Below, piece after piece: positions 53,328-63,120 of a stretch of 64,000 nucleotides of DNA. Position 1 is the stretch's first letter. The number at the start of each line of letters is the position of its first letter. A model generated the notes under the pieces. The model was not told where the DNA came from and did not search any database. It saw nothing but the letters and a program-made list of their open reading frames with translations. The stretch is from Verrucomicrobiota bacterium. Lineage in GTDB: Bacteria > Verrucomicrobiota > Verrucomicrobiia > Opitutales > Puniceicoccaceae. The translations under genes and the position numbers were made by a program. Location: the NCBI GenBank assembly GCA_038744685.1, contig JBCDMB010000002.1, positions 124,001-188,000 of the forward strand. Direction: 5' to 3'.

Positions 53328-56300
53328 ATGAAATTCCCTAAATCCTCCGTTGGGACGCGTCCCCGCTTCTTTATCCACGGCTTTTTGCTGCTTTTTTTAA
53401 CCGGCCTCGCCTCCGTCTTGGAGGGAACACAGATTCACAACGAATCGGGCGGCCTTGTCGTCATCGAGATGGAAAACACACCGTCTGATTACGGCCTCTG
53501 GGTCCTTGAAAACGAGGGCCTGGAAGGCACGACAGGTGAAGGCTTTCTGCGCTTCACCGGAAACCGTGAATTGGGAGGCGAGAAAAATTCACCTCTCGAA
53601 TACAGGTTCCGTATCAACAAGCCGAGGCTCTACTATCTCGTCCTCCACTGCGCGAAAGAAACCTTTGTCATCGACGGGGAAACCCGCACCGACGTTGCCA
53701 ACGACCGCTACGTCCGGGTCGACGGTGACTACGACTCCGGCCCGAATGCCGGCGACAAACACAAGGATGACGCGAGGCTCAAGTATTTACAGAGCGACTA
53801 CAAGTTCTTCGGAGGCGATCCGGATGCCTATGAGTGGGCGTGGGGCCATCGCTTGGACTTGGGAAAACATCGCAACAAGCGAGTCGCGATCTACGACTTC
53901 AAAGCTGGCGAAGACTACACCCTCACAATTCACGGCCGATCCAAGGAATTCAGGATCAATCGGATCTTGTTTCGACATGAAAGCGTCGACCCGGAGGTCG
54001 CTCATGATCCACAGCTTCCCGAGTCCGAGCTTCTCGTTTTTGATTCACACAGCTACTCTGCGATGAGGGATTTCGACCGCTTCCTCGCGGCGGAATCCGA
54101 TGGAGAGGTCGACTACTATAAAGACAGGAAGCGGAGAGCTTTTGCAATCGATGCAGGTGTCGTCTCAAACCGGGATCGGTTTGCCCGGGCGTCAATACCA
54201 TTCGACGGCACGCCGGGCACCTACGACCTAACCCTAACCGCCTTGCGCGAGCTCGACGGAGAGTGCTCCTACCGCCTCCTCGTCAATGGAGAGGTGATCG
54301 GGGAAGCGACCAATGCGATGACTGACGTCGACTATGCTCCGCAAGAACATCAGTTCCGAAGTGTCCGGATTCCCACTGGTGCGATCCTTTCGGTTGAATC
54401 GAATGCAGTCACCAACGGAAAAATACCAGAGGGTGATGGCACCGCCTTTGCGAGAGGCCGCTGGACAAAGCTTGAGCTCTCGCCGGCTGCAACAGCTTCA
54501 ACCGTAGCTCCGGATCAGATCGTCGAACTGTCGATTCAGGTCATTCCGGAACCAGACTCACCCGGAAGCCCCACAAATCGGACACAAGAACTTTCTAAAA
54601 ACAAGCAAAATGGAGGCACTGCCATTGACGTTGATCTACTTCCGGATCCGGACGGGTATGAGCCGCCGGTTGGCACCCAAGCCCGGATCAGTGGCGAGCT
54701 GAAAAAATGGCATAAAATCACTCTCGATTGGATTGGCCCGGAAACCAGCGAAATTGCAGAAGTGAATCCTCTCGCCGACTACCGGCTCGATGTAACCTTC
54801 ACTCACCCCGGCGGAACGACCTACATTGTTCCCGGGTACTATGCTGCAGATGGAAATGCGGCCAATACCAGTGCCGACTCTGGCAACGTCTGGCGGGCCC
54901 ATTTCGCGCCGGACGAGATCGGAGAATGGACGTACGAGGCGTCCTTCCGCCAGGGTCCGGATGTCGCTCTCTCCAACGATCCAGGAGCCGGGTCAAGCGC
55001 TAACTTTTTTGACGGAGATAGTGGGGAATTCGAAGTCGATGCGAGCGATAAAACCGGCCGGGATCTGCGTGGCAAAGGCCGCTTGGAATATGTCGGAAAA
55101 CACCATCTTCAGTTTGCGGAGACAGGCGAGTATTTCCTCAAGGCAGGTGCCGATGCTCCCGAAAACCTCCTTGCCTACGACGACTTCGACGATACGCCGA
55201 ATGACCCAAACGGTAGCCCCAATCTTCGCAAGAGTTGGAGCCCGCACGCAGCGGACTTCGATATCGAAGACGCAGCCGCCTACACTTGGAAAAAAGGAAA
55301 CGGCACCGAGCTTCTTGGGGCGATTCGCTATCTCAGCGACACCGGAATGAATGTCTTCTCGTTTCTCACCTTCAGCCTCGATGGCGATGACGACAATGTC
55401 TTTCCCCACCGTTTGATCGGAAGCGTCGCCGACTACGAAAGCCTCGAAGACAACACCCGCTGGGCCAATGACGAAAAGGGCGTCTATCATGATCGATTCG
55501 ATGTCTCAAAACTGGATCAATGGGAGCGCATTTTTGAATACGCGGACAAGAAAGGAATGTATCTGCACTTCAAGACGCAAGAAACGGAGAACGACGACCG
55601 AATGGACGGCGGCGAACTCGGGCGAACCCGGAAGCTTTACTACCGGGAGTTGATTGCGCGCTATGCTCATCACCTCGCCCTGAATTGGAATCTCGGTGAA
55701 GAAAACACCAACTCCGTCGAACAACAACGAGCCTTTGCCCAGTATATCTCCGATACGGACCCCTACGATCACAGCATTGTAATCCACACCTACCCGAACC
55801 AGAAAGAGAAAGTCTATCCGTCGCTCCTTGGCGACCAATCCGCCCTCACCGGAGCCTCGCTTCAGGGTGGCAAAATCCACTTTAAGGACATTTTCCCCGA
55901 CGTGAAAGAATGGGTGGAAAGGTCGGCAGCCGCTGGAAAACCGTGGGTCGTGGCAACAGACGAACCCGGCGATGCAAAAGAGGCGCTGCGTCCAGCCAGC
56001 GATCCGGGCAACAGCTGGAATATGGCTCGAAAATTTGCTCTTTGGGGAACCGTGATGGCCGGCGGCGCCGGTAGCGAATACTACTTCGGCTATCGATTTG
56101 AGCACTCCGACCTGACGGCCCAGGACTTCAGGAGCCGCGACGGTTTCTGGGACTTCTGCCGCTACCAACTCGAGTTTTTCTACGACAATCAGATCCCTTT
56201 CCAGGATCTAAGCAACACCGACCTGAGTTCGAATCCCGAGAGTTGGTGTCTTTCTCAGGATGGCGGACCCTACGTGGTTTATCTCCAACGAGGAGGGACA

Positions 56301-56540
56301 ACCGATTTGGACCTATCTGAAACCAGTGGCGATTTCTCTGTAAGATGGTATGATCCGCTCCTTGGAGGTGCTCTTCAGGAGGGAACGGTTTCAACCATTC
56401 AGGGCGGCGCATCCGTAAATCTAGGAAGCCCCCCTTCGAGGAAAAATCAAGACTGGGTCGTTCTGATTACACCGAGCTTGATTAAAAGTGGGGGTTTCGG
56501 GCTAATGGCACCGATGCGGACTGAAGTCCGCGCTCCATAG
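53328..56540 (+). CDS. Secreted modular DUF5060 glycosidase-like protein, paralogue of 11722
   Basis: 1070 residues. Signal peptide to about residue 34. Two beta-rich N-terminal modules (~40-210 and ~225-385) differ from those of the 1551-residue paralogue. From DUF5060 (~455-550) onward the two align closely: DKTGRDLRGKGRLEYVGKHHLQFA-type opening, FSFLTFSLDGDDDNVF, HHLALNWNLGEEN (Glu791/Glu792) and VVATDEPGDAKEALRP (Glu879). The collagen-binding-2-like module (VRWYDPLLGGALQEG) closes the conserved part. The amidotransferase-like, PKD and CBM6 modules of the paralogue are missing. The last ~20 residues (MAPMRTEVRAP) are encoded by an inverted repeat, so the natural C-terminus may have been replaced. 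Confidence 0.85.
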   Translation: MKFPKSSVGTRPRFFIHGFLLLFLTGLASVLEGTQIHNESGGLVVIEMENTPSDYGLWVLENEGLEGTTGEGFLRFTGNRELGGEKNSPLEYRFRINKPRLYYLVLHCAKETFVIDGETRTDVANDRYVRVDGDYDSGPNAGDKHKDDARLKYLQSDYKFFGGDPDAYEWAWGHRLDLGKHRNKRVAIYDFKAGEDYTLTIHGRSKEFRINRILFRHESVDPEVAHDPQLPESELLVFDSHSYSAMRDFDRFLAAESDGEVDYYKDRKRRAFAIDAGVVSNRDRFARASIPFDGTPGTYDLTLTALRELDGECSYRLLVNGEVIGEATNAMTDVDYAPQEHQFRSVRIPTGAILSVESNAVTNGKIPEGDGTAFARGRWTKLELSPAATASTVAPDQIVELSIQVIPEPDSPGSPTNRTQELSKNKQNGGTAIDVDLLPDPDGYEPPVGTQARISGELKKWHKITLDWIGPETSEIAEVNPLADYRLDVTFTHPGGTTYIVPGYYAADGNAANTSADSGNVWRAHFAPDEIGEWTYEASFRQGPDVALSNDPGAGSSANFFDGDSGEFEVDASDKTGRDLRGKGRLEYVGKHHLQFAETGEYFLKAGADAPENLLAYDDFDDTPNDPNGSPNLRKSWSPHAADFDIEDAAAYTWKKGNGTELLGAIRYLSDTGMNVFSFLTFSLDGDDDNVFPHRLIGSVADYESLEDNTRWANDEKGVYHDRFDVSKLDQWERIFEYADKKGMYLHFKTQETENDDRMDGGELGRTRKLYYRELIARYAHHLALNWNLGEENTNSVEQQRAFAQYISDTDPYDHSIVIHTYPNQKEKVYPSLLGDQSALTGASLQGGKIHFKDIFPDVKEWVERSAAAGKPWVVATDEPGDAKEALRPASDPGNSWNMARKFALWGTVMAGGAGSEYYFGYRFEHSDLTAQDFRSRDGFWDFCRYQLEFFYDNQIPFQDLSNTDLSSNPESWCLSQDGGPYVVYLQRGGTTDLDLSETSGDFSVRWYDPLLGGALQEGTVSTIQGGASVNLGSPPSRKNQDWVVLITPSLIKSGGFGLMAPMRTEVRAP

Positions 56541-56573
56541 TTGTGGTCTTGAGGAGCGCGGACTTCAGTCCGC
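56516..56573. repeat. Perfect inverted repeat between convergent genes
   Basis: Arms of 21 bases (56516-56536 and 56553-56573) are exact reverse complements around a 16-base spacer. Each arm contains its own short palindrome (GCGGACT...AGTCCGC). It overlaps the last codons and stop of the DUF5060 gene and lies 67 bases from the convergent sulfatase end. It could act as a two-way terminator, but its form also fits a REP-type element. Confidence 0.75.
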
Positions 56574-56639
56574 GCCGTTGGAGTGGTGTGATTTCCACAT
56601 TACCCTGTGGCTCTAATTGCACCCGGTTACCCCGAGTGC

Positions 56640-58109
56640 TTAGTTTCTCCGGGCTCTCCTGAGCCAGTTCCGATATTCGGGGCGTTTTTCAAGTTCTTCA
56701 AAGTAAGGCTCGTAGCGATCGTCCTCGCTCCAGAAATGTCGAACAGCATAGGAATCCAGCGGCAACACCATACCCTCCGGATAGTCTCTCCCTGCGACGC
56801 TTTCTTCGACGGAAGCTTCCCACTGACGATAGGTCTCCAGCATGGACTGGTAGCGCTCTGGGTACTTCTCCGCCACATTAGCTTGTTCAGACGAGTCATC
56901 TGCTAAATCGAAAAGCAGGAATTCCTCTCTGCGATTTTTGGAGGATTCTTCCTTCGTCCGGTCCTTTGCTCGGATCAGTTTAAAGTTGTTATCAATCAAC
57001 GCCGCCTGGCTGCCAAAGCGAAAGGCAATGGGTTTCTCCCTCGGCCTCGCTTCACCCTGAAAAAGAGGCTGAAGACTGATGCCGTCGATCGGTTGGACAA
57101 AGACCTCATCTGGCAGACCACATAGTTCAGCGATGGTCGGAAAAATATCCATCGTAGACGCAGGATATTCGGTGATCCGGGGGCGAATCCCCGCTGGCCA
57201 TTCAACTATGCAGGGGACTCGTAGACCACCCTCCCAGAGGCTGCCTTTGTGACCTCGAAGGCCGCCGGTTGTTTCGGGCGTGATTCCATTCAGTCCGCCA
57301 TTATCACTGCAAAACCAGATAAGCGTATCGTCTGCCACTCCAAGCTCCCGCAACCCAGCTCGTAAAACGCCAACGCTGCGATCAAAAGCAACCAGCTCAC
57401 CGTAGTGCTCGCGACTTTTTTGATCGAGCCCGGCGAACGCCTGCTGATCTTCTTCGCTGGCAACGAACGGACTGTGCGGAGACCCATCCCAAATCACCGC
57501 AAAAAACGGTTTCCCAGCCTCTGTCGCGCGAGCAACAAACTTCAGAGCCTCGTCAACGATCACTTCCGAGCTATCTCCTTCGAAGGAGGCAAACTCTCCG
57601 TTTCGGCTCAAAAGCGGATCGACGTCAAAATAATTGCTAACGGTCAACCATTCTTCAAAACCAAAGACTCCCGGACTATGCTTGTCATCGGCAAATAGAG
57701 GCACCCCCGGACCACGAAGGCCGTTGAGATGCCATTTCCCAAAATGGCCGGTCGCGTACCCAGCATTGCGAAGCGCCGCTGCAAGAGTCTTTTCCTGCAA
57801 GCGCAACGCGTGGCCGTGGCCGGGAACGCCACTGCGATCACTGTGCCGTCCGGTGAGAACACTCGCACGGGTCGGCGAGCAAACGGGTGCACCTGCATAG
57901 AAACGATCAAACCGTAATCCATTTGCGGCCATCGCATCCAAGTTCGGTGTCTCCAAAACCGGGTGATCATAGTATCCCGTCTGACCCCAGCCCTGATCAT
58001 CCGTCATGATCAGAACGATATTCGGCGGTTCGGCAGATGCGCCGAGTCCTGAAGCCAGCCAGAGTGACAGTGCAACAGGCTTAAGAAGGGAAAATCCCAT
58101 AGGGATCAA
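56640..58109 (-). CDS. Secreted S1 sulfatase, arylsulfatase A/GALNS-like
   Basis: 489 residues; MGFSLL at 58100 is an alternative start. Signal peptide to about residue 26 (GASAE), TDDQGWGQTGYY at the metal pair (37-38), core CSPTR with Cys77 and RASVLTGRHSDRSG. GKWHLNGLRG and CSDNGGLNGI...EGGLRVPCIVEWP complete the site. A C-terminal block with GFVLPLDSYAVRHFWSEDDRYE-like wording ends in a basic tail. It begins six bases after the stop of the preceding sulfatase, so the two are co-transcribed. Confidence 0.95.
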   Translation of the reverse strand: MIPMGFSLLKPVALSLWLASGLGASAEPPNIVLIMTDDQGWGQTGYYDHPVLETPNLDAMAANGLRFDRFYAGAPVCSPTRASVLTGRHSDRSGVPGHGHALRLQEKTLAAALRNAGYATGHFGKWHLNGLRGPGVPLFADDKHSPGVFGFEEWLTVSNYFDVDPLLSRNGEFASFEGDSSEVIVDEALKFVARATEAGKPFFAVIWDGSPHSPFVASEEDQQAFAGLDQKSREHYGELVAFDRSVGVLRAGLRELGVADDTLIWFCSDNGGLNGITPETTGGLRGHKGSLWEGGLRVPCIVEWPAGIRPRITEYPASTMDIFPTIAELCGLPDEVFVQPIDGISLQPLFQGEARPREKPIAFRFGSQAALIDNNFKLIRAKDRTKEESSKNRREEFLLFDLADDSSEQANVAEKYPERYQSMLETYRQWEASVEESVAGRDYPEGMVLPLDSYAVRHFWSEDDRYEPYFEELEKRPEYRNWLRRARRN

Positions 58110-58115
58110 TCGGGT

Positions 58116-59558
58116 CTAAAGCGTCTTGCCGATGGACCGACTGGCGGGAGTGTCGCGGATCGCCTGTAGCAATTTCTGACCCTCGGCAACTACCTCGGGG
58201 TATTGCTTACTTACATCGTCCTTCTCACCGGGGTCGGTTTCCAAGTTGTAGAGCTCAATCCTTTTCGCGTCCCTCCCCGGCACCTGATCATCGATCAGCT
58301 TCCATGGACCAAACCTTAGCGCTTGGCGCCCGAGCGCATCACGCATTACCAGATGCGGACGCGTTGAAGCCTTTTCCGGGTGGAGAAGTGACTGGGCGAA
58401 CGAAAAACTATCGGGCGCCGTTTCCAGCGGTAAATCCCGAACCCCGTTGATCTCTGCAATCGTCGCGAATAAATCTGCGGTGCTCACTTTTGCCTCACTG
58501 CGGACTCCACCTTCGACCACTCTTGGGTAGGCCACAATCATCGGCACCCGCAGACCACCTTCGTAGATGACGTGCTTATCGCCCCGCCAATCACCGTTGA
58601 TATCCAGCCCGGCCTCGAGGGCCTGCACCTCAGGACGTTTGTGATTCTTGTCGCCGGGGATATCGCCCCCGTTGTCGCTGGTGAAAATGAACACCGTGTT
58701 GTCGAGTTGTCCCCGAGCCTCAACAGCTGCCATCAAAGCGCCAACGGAGTCATCTATGTCGTGGATAAAATCACCGTAGGTGCCGGCTGCACTTCCCCCG
58801 AAGTTTTTTGCGGAAGGCATGACCGGGTGGTGCACACTTACCGCTGCGAAATATAGGAAGAACGGCGTGTCTAAATCCACCTGATTGATCCAGTCGATCG
58901 CCCTCTGGGTGGTCTCTGCCATGACTTCTGGTTCATCTCGTTGGGGAGCGTCGTAGCCAAAATATTGTGTCCCGTAGAAACTTTTTCCATAGGGTGAGAT
59001 ACGATCAGAGCGGAGACCATAAACACCCCGGTTTTCAATGTAGACTTTGTGTAAATCGTCCATGTTGTTTGGAACTCCGAAGTGATAATCGAAGCCCACG
59101 TCGTTCGGCCCAGGCCGAATTTCGCCGAGGAGGTTTTTGAAGCGCTCCGCATGGTAACCGAGGTGCCATTTGCCCACTTGAGCGGTTTGGTAGCCAAGTT
59201 CCTGCAACCAGCTTCCGATAGTCGGAGTTGCCGGATCAATCAGCAAAGGATCAAACGAATTAACGACACCAGATTTTAGCCGGGTTCTCCACGAATACTG
59301 CCCCGTAAGCATCGCATAGCGGGTTGGCGAGCAGACCGATGCTGTCGTCGACGCATTGTCGAAAGTCACTCCTTTCTCAGCCAAAACGTCGATAAAAGGA
59401 GTCTCAATCAGCTCCGGATTTGCTCCGTAAGGCCCTGTGCTGCCCCATCCGAGATCATCCGCCATGTAGATGATGATATTTGGTCGGGACGCTTGCAGAT
59501 GGGAAGCCGCAGAAAGGACTAAAGCAGACGCGAACAAGAGAATCGAATTACGATACAT
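58116..59558 (-). CDS. Secreted S1 sulfatase, arylsulfatase-like
   Basis: 480 residues from MYRNSILLFASALVL; the ORF start 90 bases upstream adds a leader without signal features. Signal to about residue 23 (HLQAS), MADDLGWGSTGPYG at the metal pair (34-35), core CSPTR with Cys76 followed by YAMLTGQYSWRTRL. GKWHLGYHAERF, TSDNGGDIPGDKNHKRP and EGGLRVPMIVAYP are the remaining active-site blocks. It is first of a two-sulfatase minus-strand operon, divergent from the sulfatase at 59983. Confidence 0.95.
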   Translation of the reverse strand: MYRNSILLFASALVLSAASHLQASRPNIIIYMADDLGWGSTGPYGANPELIETPFIDVLAEKGVTFDNASTTASVCSPTRYAMLTGQYSWRTRLKSGVVNSFDPLLIDPATPTIGSWLQELGYQTAQVGKWHLGYHAERFKNLLGEIRPGPNDVGFDYHFGVPNNMDDLHKVYIENRGVYGLRSDRISPYGKSFYGTQYFGYDAPQRDEPEVMAETTQRAIDWINQVDLDTPFFLYFAAVSVHHPVMPSAKNFGGSAAGTYGDFIHDIDDSVGALMAAVEARGQLDNTVFIFTSDNGGDIPGDKNHKRPEVQALEAGLDINGDWRGDKHVIYEGGLRVPMIVAYPRVVEGGVRSEAKVSTADLFATIAEINGVRDLPLETAPDSFSFAQSLLHPEKASTRPHLVMRDALGRQALRFGPWKLIDDQVPGRDAKRIELYNLETDPGEKDDVSKQYPEVVAEGQKLLQAIRDTPASRSIGKTL

Positions 59559-59853
59559 AGGTTTAGGGGTCAGTAGGAGTGAAGAGAAACAGACTTGTTT
59601 ACAACTATTTGGATGCGTGAACGCAGACCTTATTTCAATAAAACCCAAAGTTAATGATTTTTCTAAAAACAGCGGCGGAGTTTTGCACTTGTATCTTGGA
59701 AATGCCTTCGGTTATTCGATGAGGTCCACTTGAAAGGTCATAGATGCGTTGTTTACGTATTCGATAAAGCCTTTCCTGAATAATCCCCTCTCCAGACTTA
59801 ACGCCCTCTCCATAGCCTTTCCGATTTTCTACCTTGGTTAAAAAAATCATGAT

Positions 59854-59866
59854 GAAACGTTTTGTC
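59854..59866 (+). promoter_or_regulatory. Operator-like motif, site 10
   Basis: GAAACGTTTTGTC lies about 117 bases before the sulfatase start at 59983, with site 11 downstream. The pairing of two sites would suit a looping repressor or an activator/repressor arrangement. Confidence 0.45.
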
Positions 59867-59967
59867 ACAATGAATTGCCAACAGGCAATCAAAACTTGGA
59901 AAGCTCTGACACGGCAAAATCCGGGAAGATATTCCGGCCTACGGCCCACTCATTCTTCAACCAACAC

Positions 59968-59980
59968 AAAAACGTTTCTT
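59968..59980 (+). promoter_or_regulatory. Operator-like motif, site 11
   Basis: AAAAACGTTTCTT ends two bases before the ATG at 59983. At this place it would overlap the ribosome site, so a bound protein would block the leader; alternatively it is a chance match. Confidence 0.4.
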
Positions 59981-59982
59981 CC

Positions 59983-61488
59983 ATGAAGAGAATACCGATC
60001 AGGGTCAGCTGGATCGTCTGCTTCTTTCCGGTCCTTTTTTCGAATCAACTTCTCGGAAAAGAGCAGCCGAACATCATTTTCTTTGCGACGGACGATCTGA
60101 GCGATTGGATCTCGCCGATGGGCTACTCTCAGGCGATCACTCCGAATATGGATCGACTGGCAAGAGCCGGGGTTACATTCCAAAACGCACACACTGCCGG
60201 CACCTACTGCGCGCCTTCACGGACGGCAATTTTCTCGGGACGCCACGTGAGTACTACGGGTTGCTACCGCGGGCAGATCTACTTCGTTGCCGACCCCGAA
60301 ATCAAGCCACTCCAGGTCGCCCTACAGGAGGCAGGTTACAAAACAATGGGTGGCGGAAAACTCTTTCACCACACCTTCGGTCAGATCGACTTCCGTGGGT
60401 GGGATGAATATTTCCACCGCGATGAGTCGGCCAAGCTGGAGGGCTGGCCCCTCAAAGACTGGTCGCTCGATACACCCTTTCTACCACAACCGTATCCGAA
60501 CAGTGTATACAACCAAAGCGACCGTCCCACCAAAGCACCCTGGTTTCTTGAATGGGGCCCCGTCCTCAACGAGCACGAAGAAGAAATGGCCGATACGAAG
60601 CGCATCAACTGGGTCTGCCAGAAGCTCATGGAACCTCAGCAAGAGCCCTTCTTTCTCGCGGTCGGAATCTACGCGCCGCACTTCCCAAACTACGTTCCGC
60701 AAAAGTACTTCGACCTTTATGATCGCGATTCGCTGGTGCCCCCGGACTACCTGGAAACAGATCTGGACGACTTACCGGAACACGTTCGAAAGGCGAAGAC
60801 CGCCCGGGGTCGAATCCACAAACACCTTGAAAGTATTGATGCGGTAAAAGATGCGATTCACGGATATCTCGCCAGCGTCTCCTATGCCGATGCGATGCTC
60901 GGCCGCGTCCTGGACACACTGGCAAAGAGCCCGTATCGCGGCGATACCATCCTGGTCCTCTGGAGCGACCATGGCTACCATCACGGACAGAAGTTCGATT
61001 GGGGAAAGCACAACCTGTGGGAACGCACATCCAACGTTCCTCTTCTTTGGGCCGGACCCGGGATTGCCCGTAACCAAAGTGTTGATACGACTGTCAGCCT
61101 GATTGATCTCTACCCGACTCTCATGGATCTTGCCGGAATTCCGGTAGACCCGGAGTTGGACGGAACCTCTCTCGCCGGAGTATTGGCCGATCCTTCCACT
61201 GCCCGGGATCGTGATGTTCTGCTTCCCGGCTTGGAGCCTGAAGAGTACGCCATCATCAATCAGGACTGGCGCTACATCCGCTACGCCAACGGTACCGAGG
61301 AGCTTTACGATTTGCAGAACGATCCGAACGAGTGGAACAACCTCGCCGGCAATCCGGAGTATGATGAGGTAAAGACCAAACTGGCGGATTCTGCTCCCCA
61401 AACATTTGCTCCGCCCGCCTACCAACTGAACGACTACCGAATGGTGACCAACGGCGAAACCTTCACCTGGGTCAAAAAGGAGAAGTAA
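59983..61488 (+). CDS. Secreted S1 sulfatase, iduronate-2-sulfatase-like
   Basis: 501 residues from MKRIPIRVSWIVCFFPVLFS. I reject the ORF start 108 bases upstream, which would include site 11 and lacks signal character. Signal to about residue 25, TDDLSDW at the metal pair (37-38), core CAPSR with Cys76 and TAIFSGRHVSTTG. GGGKLFHHTFG replaces the usual GKWHL, as in iduronate-2-sulfatase-like enzymes. SDHGYHHGQKFDWGKHNLWE and IDLYPTLMDLAGIP follow. It is 34 bases from the next sulfatase, in a plus-strand operon of at least three. Confidence 0.94.
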   Translation: MKRIPIRVSWIVCFFPVLFSNQLLGKEQPNIIFFATDDLSDWISPMGYSQAITPNMDRLARAGVTFQNAHTAGTYCAPSRTAIFSGRHVSTTGCYRGQIYFVADPEIKPLQVALQEAGYKTMGGGKLFHHTFGQIDFRGWDEYFHRDESAKLEGWPLKDWSLDTPFLPQPYPNSVYNQSDRPTKAPWFLEWGPVLNEHEEEMADTKRINWVCQKLMEPQQEPFFLAVGIYAPHFPNYVPQKYFDLYDRDSLVPPDYLETDLDDLPEHVRKAKTARGRIHKHLESIDAVKDAIHGYLASVSYADAMLGRVLDTLAKSPYRGDTILVLWSDHGYHHGQKFDWGKHNLWERTSNVPLLWAGPGIARNQSVDTTVSLIDLYPTLMDLAGIPVDPELDGTSLAGVLADPSTARDRDVLLPGLEPEEYAIINQDWRYIRYANGTEELYDLQNDPNEWNNLAGNPEYDEVKTKLADSAPQTFAPPAYQLNDYRMVTNGETFTWVKKEK

Positions 61489-61522
61489 GGAATTTTATCT
61501 CTATCAGGACACTCCCTTTAAC

Positions 61523-63106
61523 ATGCACCGATCACGATCAACTCTTCCATTGATTTTTGCCTGCACCTGCGCACTGCTTTCCGTTTGCCTCCAAGGATTG
61601 CACGGCCAAGGCTCACCGTCGAAGCCAAACATTGTCTTCATCATCACCGATGATCAGAGCTGGGACTCGCTCGGCTTTATGGGAGGACAGGTGCACACTC
61701 CCCGGATCGACCAAATGGCCGCGGAAGGACTTTTCCTCAGTGATTTCAATGTCACTTCGACGGTTTGCTCACCCTCCCGCTACAGTTTTCTCACTGGTCG
61801 TTTTGCTGGACGCTGCGAAGGGGAACACTTCATGAAAGAGCACCCCTACGGCGACCAGACTCAGGTCGAGAACATTGGTGAACTTGAGTTGGATCAATGG
61901 AATCTTCCGAAAGTGCTTCAGGCGAACGGCTACGTCACGGGATTCGTGGGGAAATCGCACTTGATTCGTCACGACTGGATGGGGCCCCGTGCAACGGCGA
62001 TGGAGCGTGCGGGTATGGATGCCGATCCTCGCGATCTCGAAGTGAACGCGAGGATGCGTCGGAACCACGAAAAGTGGTGTGAGGAGATGAAGAAATACGG
62101 ATTTGATTTTGTGGACGGATTCTATGGAGCGAACCTGCGGGAGCTCTGGAACGAGGAGTTGAACGTCCATAACCTCGACTGGACCGTTGATAAGGCTTTC
62201 GATTTTTTCGAAAAATATAAAGACGAGCCTTTTTTCCTCTACTTCTCAACAACCCTTCATCACGGGCCGCTTCCCTGGAACAACAAATATTCCCTCAACG
62301 CCGACCCACGGATGACCGGCGAGGGATTCGTTGAGGAAGGATTTGATGTCTTACCCCCAAGGGAGGACGTTTTGCGGCGCAATCGCGAGGCTGGCTTCAA
62401 GGATCGCGACGCTTACGCCCTCTGGCTCGACGATGGCGTCGGTGCAATCATTGATAAAATTGACGAGCTTGGTCTCTCCGAGGATACGCTGATCATTTTT
62501 GTTCCGGACCACGGTTCCTACCGTCACGGAAAAGCGACGCTGCATGAATACGGGATGCGAGTTCCGATGCTCCTCTTGTGGAAAGGCACCATCGAACCGG
62601 GACTGGAATACGATGGTATCGTGGCCAACATAGACTTGGCCCCAACGTTGATGGATCTAGCCGGAATCGAAAAACCTGCTGACTACAAGATCGATGGCCT
62701 GAGCTTCAAAAGTGTTCTTTTTGGAGACCAGCAACCGATCCGCCAGGTCCTCTTTGGCGAACTCGGCCATTCAAGGGCGATCAAATCAAAAGAATGGAAA
62801 TACATTGCTATTCGCTACCCGCCGGAGCTGCAAAAGCGGATCGACTCTGGGGAAGAATTCAAGGGCTTTGATGGCGAGCCTATTCCCCTTCCCTACCTCA
62901 CCCGTAACGGGCATTTGGGGCATCACGCTTCAAGAGCCAACCCGAACTATTTTGATGCCGACCAGCTCTACAACCTCGTAGACGATCCTGAAGAAACCAA
63001 TAACATCTTTCAGCAAAATCCCGAGGTTGCGGAGATGGCAAAACGGGCGCTTTCCCGGGAGCTGGCCCGTTTCGAAGACCGTCCCTTTGGCGAATTTACC
63101 AATTGA
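61523..63106 (+). CDS. Secreted S1 sulfatase, choline-sulfatase-like layout
   Basis: 527 residues with signal peptide to about residue 28 (LHGQG). ITDDQSWDSLG holds the metal pair (43-44); the core is CSPSR with Cys82, then YSFLTGRFAGR. VGKSHLIRHDWMG stands for the Lys/His block, and VPDHGSYRHGKATLHEYGMRVP gives the second metal site and the Lys after it. The middle insert (MKEHPYGDQTQVENIGELELD) is unusual. The end (LYNLVDDPEETNNI, then RFEDRPFG) is a normal family finish. The next sulfatase starts 27 bases on behind a good ribosome site. Confidence 0.94.
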   Translation: MHRSRSTLPLIFACTCALLSVCLQGLHGQGSPSKPNIVFIITDDQSWDSLGFMGGQVHTPRIDQMAAEGLFLSDFNVTSTVCSPSRYSFLTGRFAGRCEGEHFMKEHPYGDQTQVENIGELELDQWNLPKVLQANGYVTGFVGKSHLIRHDWMGPRATAMERAGMDADPRDLEVNARMRRNHEKWCEEMKKYGFDFVDGFYGANLRELWNEELNVHNLDWTVDKAFDFFEKYKDEPFFLYFSTTLHHGPLPWNNKYSLNADPRMTGEGFVEEGFDVLPPREDVLRRNREAGFKDRDAYALWLDDGVGAIIDKIDELGLSEDTLIIFVPDHGSYRHGKATLHEYGMRVPMLLLWKGTIEPGLEYDGIVANIDLAPTLMDLAGIEKPADYKIDGLSFKSVLFGDQQPIRQVLFGELGHSRAIKSKEWKYIAIRYPPELQKRIDSGEEFKGFDGEPIPLPYLTRNGHLGHHASRANPNYFDADQLYNLVDDPEETNNIFQQNPEVAEMAKRALSRELARFEDRPFGEFTN

Positions 63107-63120
63107 GCTGATTCAACTCC

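Larger units (their letters stand above)
59559..59982. other. 424-base divergent promoter region with two operator-like sites
   Basis: It separates the sulfatase operons starting at 59558 (-) and 59983 (+). Sites 10 and 11 both lie towards the plus-strand gene. Apart from these and AT-rich stretches I see no gene or repeat. Confidence 0.55.
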
